Positions 59,343 through 64,000 of a DNA stretch of 64,000 nucleotides are shown here, in pieces. Within the stretch, counting starts at the first letter, position 1. Every line of letters begins with the position of its first letter. Source of the DNA: Wenzhouxiangella sp. XN79A (GTDB taxonomy: Bacteria > Pseudomonadota > Gammaproteobacteria > Xanthomonadales > Wenzhouxiangellaceae); contig NZ_JAAWWS010000153.1 of the NCBI RefSeq assembly GCF_012272825.1, positions 92,218 through 156,217 of the forward strand, read 5' to 3'. The translations under genes were made by a program, and so were the position numbers. Below the pieces are notes generated by a model, which was given only the letters and a program-made list of their open reading frames with translations, ran no database searches and was not told the DNA's origin.

Positions 59343-60692
59343 CTAGCGTGAGTCCTTGACAACCACGCCGTCCTTCATGATCACGAGGAAGTTGCCGTGC
59401 GGATCGGCGATCAGCTCGAGATCGTCCAACGGGTTGCCGTCGACCAGGAGCAGGTCGGCAAGCGCGCCCTCTGCGACGACACCGAGGGTACCGGGATAGG
59501 GGTTGCGCGGTCCGGACAGTGCGAGCAACTCGGCGTTGGTGCTGGTCGCTATCCGCAGGACCTCGGCCGGCGAGTACCAGGTGGTCATCGTGGCAAGGAT
59601 CGCGCCCTGGTTCTCTGTCGCCGTCGGATTGAACAGGATGTCGCTGCCCCATGCGACCTTCAACCCGTATTCCTTGGCCAGCCGGAACGCGTTGTCCGTC
59701 CCGGCGCTCACCTCGAGCTGCTTGACCCTGGCCTCGCCGGTCATCGGATTGGAGAACTGGTTGTCGAGAAACGCCTGCCCGCTCAGCCAGATGTCGTTCT
59801 CGGCCATCATTCGTGCGGTCTCCTCGTCCATCAGCTGCGCATGGTCGATGACCTTCACGCCGCCCCGGATCGCGGTCTGGATGGCCCGAGGGGTGTAGGC
59901 ATGCACGGTGACGTAGGTGCCCCAGTTCTCGGCGGCGTGGACGGCGGCCCGGAATTCCTCCTCCGAATACTGGGCGACGTCGATCGGGTCGTACATCGAC
60001 GAGACACCGCCACCGGCAGCGAGCTTGATCTGCGACGCCCCGAGCATCAGCTGTTCCCGAACCCGCTTCCTGACCTCGTCGACACCATCGGCGATCACGC
60101 CGCCGTTGAGGGCTTCGCCGCGGCTCAGCGGCGCATTCCGGGCCGCCGGCACTTCGTGCGGCAGGCGGAAGTCGCCGTGGCCACCGGTCTGCGAGATCAT
60201 CGCGCCGGACGGCCAGATGCGCGGACCGGCAACGATGCCTTCATCGATGGCCCGTTTCAGACCGAAGACCGGACCGCTGAGGTCGCGGACGCTGGTGAAT
60301 CCACGCATCAGCGTTGCTTCGGCTTCCCGACCCGCGCGCAGGTTGATGTATCCGATATCTCCGGTCAACAACCCGGGAACCGAGATCGTCGCCAGCATCG
60401 CGTGCCAGTGCGCATCGATCAGGCCCGGCATCAGCGTGCGACCGTCACCCTGGATGATCCGCGCACGCGCCGACCGATCGACCGCAATCGGGTCGGTCGA
60501 GATCCGTTCGATGATGTTGCCGCGCACCAGGACATTGGACGGCGGTGACAGCCGGTCGTCGACACCGTCGAAGATCCGGACGTTCTCGAACAGGACCAGG
60601 CTGGCGGCCGGCTCCTGCGCTTCGGCAACGGTCGATGCGGGACCGGCGATCGAAAGAACGATCGCGAAGGAAATGGTCAGTATCTTCGGCAT
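59343..60692 (-). CDS. Exported amidohydrolase-family enzyme
   Basis: 449 residues with a signal peptide to about residue 23 (ASTVAEA-QE). It is a metal-dependent hydrolase of the imidazolonepropionase-like group. GLIDAHWHAML replaces the usual HxH metal pair, keeping DAHWH; the carboxylated-Lys region is SQIKLAAGGG, further His ligands are in VHAYTP and IDHAQL, and the Asp is in WGSDILFNPT. The substrate could be peptide or cyclic amide. It is intact and sits between two decayed DUF188 genes, suggesting insertion or duplication around it. Confidence 0.9.
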   Translation of the reverse strand: MPKILTISFAIVLSIAGPASTVAEAQEPAASLVLFENVRIFDGVDDRLSPPSNVLVRGNIIERISTDPIAVDRSARARIIQGDGRTLMPGLIDAHWHAMLATISVPGLLTGDIGYINLRAGREAEATLMRGFTSVRDLSGPVFGLKRAIDEGIVAGPRIWPSGAMISQTGGHGDFRLPHEVPAARNAPLSRGEALNGGVIADGVDEVRKRVREQLMLGASQIKLAAGGGVSSMYDPIDVAQYSEEEFRAAVHAAENWGTYVTVHAYTPRAIQTAIRGGVKVIDHAQLMDEETARMMAENDIWLSGQAFLDNQFSNPMTGEARVKQLEVSAGTDNAFRLAKEYGLKVAWGSDILFNPTATENQGAILATMTTWYSPAEVLRIATSTNAELLALSGPRNPYPGTLGVVAEGALADLLLVDGNPLDDLELIADPHGNFLVIMKDGVVVKDSR

Positions 60693-60895
60693 GGCACCTT
60701 CCTTGGTAATTGCCAGGCGTTGGCCCGACGTTCGATAACGGTATCTCGCATGACCGGAGCCGCAGTTTCGAGCCCAACATCCGATCGTGGAGGATCATGA
60801 GCCGAAGACCGAACGCCACACGGCCCCTGTCCCGGCGAAGGGTGCAGCAGCCGCCTCGAGAAATCAAGGAGACAGTGTTGCGCTACCCAGCCCAG

Positions 60896-61335
60896 CTACG
60901 CGCCAGCAGCGATCCAGCTGGTCGACACAGGCCTTCCTGCCCCGGTTGCTCTACCGCGGCGGGCCGCCGGTCTGGACGCCGCTGGATCGAAGCGTGCCCA
61001 TGAAGTCGCGAAGAAGCCGCGGATGTTCAGCCGTGGTCTGATGCTCTCTTTCGTGTAGTGCTCGCCGCGCGGGGTGACGACCGCCCCGCCCTCCTCGATG
61101 ACATTGGCGGCCAGCGGGATGTCGGCAGTCACCACTCGGTCGCCAGGATTGCAGCGGCGAACGATTTCGTCATCGGCTTCGTCGAAACCCGACGAGACGA
61201 TCTCGTGCCGGATGTGGCCATCCGGTGGGACCTGGATTGCGTGGTTGGCAAAGGTCCTCCGTTCGATGCCCGTGCAGTGGGCCGCACGGATCAAGATGTC
61301 CTTGATCGCACCGGGACAGGCGTCGGCGTCGATGC
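60896..61335 (-). pseudogene. Frameshifted DUF188 (YaiI/YqxD-type) gene
   Basis: Near-complete DUF188 homologue. IDADACPGAIKDILIRAAH starts near 61333. The frame is good to RLNIRG (near 61020) and then shifts, after which LRDFMGTLRSSGVQTGGPPR is read in another frame and ends at an in-frame stop followed by KACVDQLDR. No ATG precedes the IDADACP motif. So it has a frameshift and a stop codon and lacks a clear start. Confidence 0.85.
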
Positions 61336-61395
61336 TGCCCGACCCACCCGAATCGGAGGCGCGACCTGCACGGGTCTTTCTTGTCGGTTGCCGCT

Positions 61396-61926
61396 TCAGA
61401 CTCTGCTGTGACGGCCAATCCAGTTCGACAGGCTGAGGAAGGTCAGCCCCATGAATGCGAAGGAAATCGTGAGAACCACATCCGGCCCGCGGTGTAGAAC
61501 CGAGATCTCGGGGATTGCAGGAGAGTGCCAGACCTCGACATTGGCGGGAAGAGATTCAAGATCGCGCTCCCAATCCATCAGCGAGAATGGCGAGAGCGAC
61601 CATGATCGAAAGCCCATACCTACGCGACTGCTTTCGTAACGCCGCCCATCCACCGTGTATCGATAGTTCACAAACAGCGTCGGTACACTTCTTTGTCCTC
61701 TGGCGACGAGGGGGATGCCTGGATAATCTCCCGCGATCACGCTCCGACCATGATGGTGATCGAGCAATCTTCCAGATACGGACTCAAAAGAGTACGTCCA
61801 GAGTCCGAGGGCAAGAATCACGAGCGCGACAGCAATAAACAGGGCGCCGAAGGCACGGAATGGACGTCTTGTCCTTGGCGACCTGGCGGACTCATGTAAG
61901 TGCGGGTTTGTATTTGAAGGCAGCAT
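61396..61926 (-). CDS. Cassette gene: DUF3592-like membrane protein
   Basis: 176 residues with two helices (about 22-44 and 148-166) and a beta-rich loop containing VPTLFVNYRYTVDGRRYESSRVGMG and VEVWHSPAIPEISVLHRG, features of DUF3592 proteins of unknown function. ATG 61926 lies just after the GTCAGGC core of attC 3, as the next cassette would. No attC follows its stop before the DUF188 remnant, so the cassette end is lost. Confidence 0.8.
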   Translation of the reverse strand: MLPSNTNPHLHESARSPRTRRPFRAFGALFIAVALVILALGLWTYSFESVSGRLLDHHHGRSVIAGDYPGIPLVARGQRSVPTLFVNYRYTVDGRRYESSRVGMGFRSWSLSPFSLMDWERDLESLPANVEVWHSPAIPEISVLHRGPDVVLTISFAFMGLTFLSLSNWIGRHSRV

Positions 61927-61935
61927 GACTATGGC

Positions 61936-62029
61936 GCCTGACGTTTGGGTTAACCGGCCCTATCACCGAATTCGCCCGGCTTTGCCGCCCCTGAGCTTTC
62001 CCGGGGTCCGGTTGAACCCTTTGTCAGGC
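61936..62029 (-). repeat. Integron attC site 3 (different type)
   Basis: A 94-base minus-strand site. R'' GCCTGAC (62029-62023) and R' GTCAGGC (61942-61936) deviate by one base from consensus. L'' GGGTTCAACCGG pairs with the complement of L' (GGGTTAACCGG) with one extra C, again the extrahelical base. The HigA stop codon is inside R''. It is unrelated in its centre to attC 1 and 2. Confidence 0.87.
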
Positions 62030-62317
62030 TGCACGGAACCCGACTTTTTCAACAGATCCCAGATCTACTGTTTGTCGAGCATGCCAGAGCTCGTAGTTGC
62101 CTTGCATCAACAACCACCTCTCGGGCGAACGGCCAAGAGCTTCGGAAAGGCGAAGCGCCATTTCCGGACTTATTCCACTACGCCCCTGCACGATACGATT
62201 CAAGGTGGACGGTGAGACACCCAGCTTCGAGGCCAGCTGGCGTCCAGTCATGGAGTGAGGCTCCAGATAAACCTCACGGATGAATTCGCCAGGATGCGGG
62301 GGATTATGCATTGCCAT
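62024..62317 (-). CDS. higA: HigA antitoxin
   Basis: 97 residues from ATG 62317, overlapping the HigB stop by one base (TAATG). It is a Xre-type helix-turn-helix protein of the HigA group: HNPPHPGEFIREVYLEP at the N-terminus and TGRQLASKLGVSPSTLNRIVQGRSGIS as the DNA-binding helix pair. It normally binds the toxin and represses its own operon. Both the stop inside attC 3 and the DUF3592 start after it support cassette origin. It appears intact although the toxin is broken. Confidence 0.93.
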   Translation of the reverse strand: MAMHNPPHPGEFIREVYLEPHSMTGRQLASKLGVSPSTLNRIVQGRSGISPEMALRLSEALGRSPERWLLMQGNYELWHARQTVDLGSVEKVGFRAA

Positions 62318-62595
62318 TAGTGATGGCCCTCGCAATAAACGACGTGGGCCTGCCCATCTCTAAACTCAAAAGTCAGCCTCCAATTTCCACGAACACGAAC
62401 TGACCTTCATTCAGAGGCCTCTCCCTTGCGCCGATGAAAACGAAAGCCTGGCACGCCCACATCCTGGACAGACGCGGCGGCATCCAAACCTGCCAAAAGC
62501 ATTCTGAGCCGTTTGGCATGGGACACCCGAATTCCTGCCACTGCACCCGTCTCGTGAAATTCAGTCAGGCCTTTGTGGCGGACCGATTGAATCAT
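62317..62595 (-). pseudogene. higB: HigB toxin gene with in-frame stop
   Basis: The frame from ATG 62595 starts MIQSVRHKGLTEFHETG and reads AKRLRMLLAGLDAA, matching HigB (RelE fold) ribosome-dependent mRNA nuclease. Codon 63 (62409-62407) is TGA; the same frame then continues with SVRVRGNWRLTFEFRDGQ, the conserved HigB C-terminus, to TAA at 62319-62317. Thus a single nonsense codon interrupts a 92-codon gene. The residue after it is Arg where family members have Trp. Readthrough cannot be ruled out. Confidence 0.85.
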
Positions 62596-62615
62596 CAGTT
62601 CAGCGTAGCGTGGCG

Positions 62616-62647
62616 GAGTTATTGTCAAATCTGGTGTACGAGCGATC
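62616..62647 (+). repeat. Left terminal inverted repeat of the IS256 element
   Basis: 32 bases starting GAGTTATTGT; matches the complement of 63969-64000 at about 26 of 32 positions. The transposase stop codon overlaps its inner end. Confidence 0.85.
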
Positions 62648-63899
62648 AGGCAGCGGCGTGCTTTGGTTGATCAACGACCTGTTCTCCATCTCGGAACTCG
62701 ACGTTATCGACGACCAGTCTCAGCAACTGGAAGCCCTTGATTCGTTTCCATCGACGCCCCGCGGATTGCAACAACTTGAACACCATGGCCAGCGTGGTGT
62801 CGCGTGAGCCACAGTTGCGCGACTTGCGAGTTCGCAACCGCACCGTCGCGAAGGTCGACTCGATCGGATTGGTGGTCCGCAGATGGACCCAGTGCTTGGC
62901 CGGGAAGTCGTAGAAGGCCAGCAGGTCGTCGCGATCTTTCTCGAGGCACATCATGGCCTTGGGGTACTTCGTGCCGAAGCGCGCCAGCGCACGATCGAAA
63001 GCCTGGTGGGCCGCCTCGCGGGTCTCGGCCAGATAGATGTCATGCAGCGCGGACTTGACCTTCGGCTGGACCGCTTTGGGCAACTTGTTGAGCACGTTGG
63101 CGATCTTGTGCACCCAGCATCGCTGGTGACGAGTATCCGGGAACGCCTTGTTCAGCGCTGCCCAGAAGCCCAGCGCACCATCGCCAATGGCGAGCTTGGG
63201 TGGTCGCTGTAGGCCCCGGCTGCGCAGGTCGGTCAACACCTCGTGCCAGCTGGCCTCGGACTCCCGATAGCCGTCTTCGACCGCCACCAGCTCCTTGCGG
63301 CCATGCTCGGTGACCCCGACGATCACAAGCAAGCACAGCTTGTCGTCCATCCGGACCCGGCTATAGACGCCGTCCGCCCACAGGTAGACGTAGTGCTTCT
63401 GGCTCAGATCCTGACGCCGCCACTGGACATGCTCTTCCAGCCAGCCCGCCTTCAGGCGCGCCACGGTGTTCGGCGACAGCCCCTTGGCCTGATCACCCAC
63501 CAGTGCCTGCAGCGCTTCCTGGAAGTCACCGGTCGACACGCCACGCAGATAGAGCCACGGAATCAACTCGTCGAGGCTGCGTGCACGCTTGAGATACGGC
63601 GGCAGCAGGCTGGAGTTGAACTTGATCCCGGATCCGCTCCGGTCTCGCACCTTGGGCACCCGGACCTCGACGTCGCCGACGCCGGTCTGGATGGTGCGTT
63701 CGGGCAGATAACCGTTGCGCACCACCGCCCGACGCCCTTGGTCATCACATCGATGTTGATGGTGCTTGAGCATGGCCTCCAGCTCGGACTCTACGGCGGC
63801 CGCAATCAGTTCCCGCGCGCCCTGTCGAATCAGGCTGTGCAGGGGGTCCGAAAGATCAGAAACTGGCGGCTCTACCGCCGAAAGAGTAGACTGGTTCAT
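62646..63899 (-). CDS. IS256-family transposase
   Basis: 417 residues of the mutator-like DDE transposase group. The catalytic residues fit D176 (YLWADGVYSRV), D240 (LAIGDGALGFW) and E347 (TNPIESTFATVR), with CWVHK between them. ATG 63899 begins MNQSTLSAV; the ORF upstream to 63962 lies in the terminal region. The stop codon overlaps the left inverted repeat. The protein is uninterrupted, so the element may be active. Confidence 0.95.
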   Translation of the reverse strand: MNQSTLSAVEPPVSDLSDPLHSLIRQGARELIAAAVESELEAMLKHHQHRCDDQGRRAVVRNGYLPERTIQTGVGDVEVRVPKVRDRSGSGIKFNSSLLPPYLKRARSLDELIPWLYLRGVSTGDFQEALQALVGDQAKGLSPNTVARLKAGWLEEHVQWRRQDLSQKHYVYLWADGVYSRVRMDDKLCLLVIVGVTEHGRKELVAVEDGYRESEASWHEVLTDLRSRGLQRPPKLAIGDGALGFWAALNKAFPDTRHQRCWVHKIANVLNKLPKAVQPKVKSALHDIYLAETREAAHQAFDRALARFGTKYPKAMMCLEKDRDDLLAFYDFPAKHWVHLRTTNPIESTFATVRLRTRKSRNCGSRDTTLAMVFKLLQSAGRRWKRIKGFQLLRLVVDNVEFRDGEQVVDQPKHAAA

Positions 63900-63968
63900 G
63901 GCGTATCCTTTTCTGTTGGTTGTGATCTTGGTCGTGATCAACCAACAGGATACGCCACCCAATTTTCA

Positions 63969-64000
63969 GATCCCTCGTACACCAGAAATCACCATAACTC
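63969..64000 (-). repeat. Right terminal inverted repeat of the IS256 element
   Basis: On the minus strand it starts GAGTTATGGT and contains TCTGGTGTACGAG. It ends at the last base of the window. Confidence 0.83.

Larger units (their letters stand above)
62616..64000 (-). mobile_element. IS256-family insertion sequence (right end at window edge)
   Basis: Inverted repeats of 32 bases bound the element: GAGTTATTGTCAAATCTGGT... at 62616-62647 and its complement at 63969-64000, differing at about six positions, with perfect TCTGGTGTACGAG inside. The transposase fills the centre. The left end is 20 bases upstream of the HigB ATG. The target duplication cannot be read because the right end coincides with the window end. 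Confidence 0.9.

Noticed and set aside
60896..61294. 132-residue ORF as an intact DUF188 gene
   Set aside because: It starts at TTG inside the domain and its last third is out of frame with the family.
55238..62029. CRISPR array from repeated 87-base sites
   Set aside because: Only two copies, about 3 kb apart and with genes between; they have attC structure.
62616..64000. Prophage or integrative element with attachment sites
   Set aside because: Only an IS256 transposase with terminal repeats is present; no phage or integrase genes were seen.

Overview
This window looks like a chromosomal segment of a high-GC gammaproteobacterium. The gene families, the GC-rich third codon positions, a secreted-protein tail of the IFxDGFE type and the order of the cytochrome oxidase genes suggest a Wenzhouxiangella-like or Xanthomonadales/Chromatiales-like organism. 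That placement is inference; no rRNA or other taxonomic marker was read.

Positions 1-5340 hold the end of an aa3-type cytochrome c oxidase operon (ctaD, a small assembly protein, ctaG, ctaE). It converges on thrS-infC, with a terminator for each strand in between. Positions 5635-9594 hold a large membrane c-di-GMP protein and an antisense-overlapping secreted protein. A tRNA-Val follows, with a long palindromic element abutting its 3' end. Positions 10083-24627 hold housekeeping and detoxification genes: dnaE, a cysteine synthase, a soluble sugar dehydrogenase, sufU, a DEAD-box helicase, the glutathione-dependent formaldehyde pair, a SYLF lipoprotein, an AbgT transporter, a lipase-like hydrolase and a uracil-DNA glycosylase.

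Positions 24668-42335 hold an exported serine hydrolase, a translationally coupled ECF sigma factor/membrane protein pair, a TrkA-C membrane protein, a MAPEG protein, a methyltransferase, an RND pump with its adaptor next to a winged-helix/TPR regulator, a run of minus-strand membrane genes, a diguanylate cyclase, a flavodoxin-like protein and a radical SAM protein. Positions 42485-48272 encode a complete tripartite efflux system (TolC, adaptor, RND), its genes joined by 4-base overlaps. Positions 48568-55175 hold a MauG/CcpA-like di-haem peroxidase with two extra N-terminal repeats, a glutaredoxin-MauE fusion, and an S9 peptidase with an extra C-terminal domain.

The most unusual part is 55238-64000, just after the S9 gene terminator. 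It is an accessory region with integron-type recombination sites on the minus strand. Two attC sites differ by one internal base. Each closes a one-gene cassette that begins at a separate attI-like site, and the two attI-like sites keep the same small hairpin through paired base changes. A third, different attC follows a HigBA cassette whose toxin has an in-frame stop. The region also holds two decayed DUF188 genes on either side of an intact amidohydrolase, a DUF1428 remnant, a TspO-like gene and an IS256-family element that runs to the window edge. No integron integrase was found in the window.
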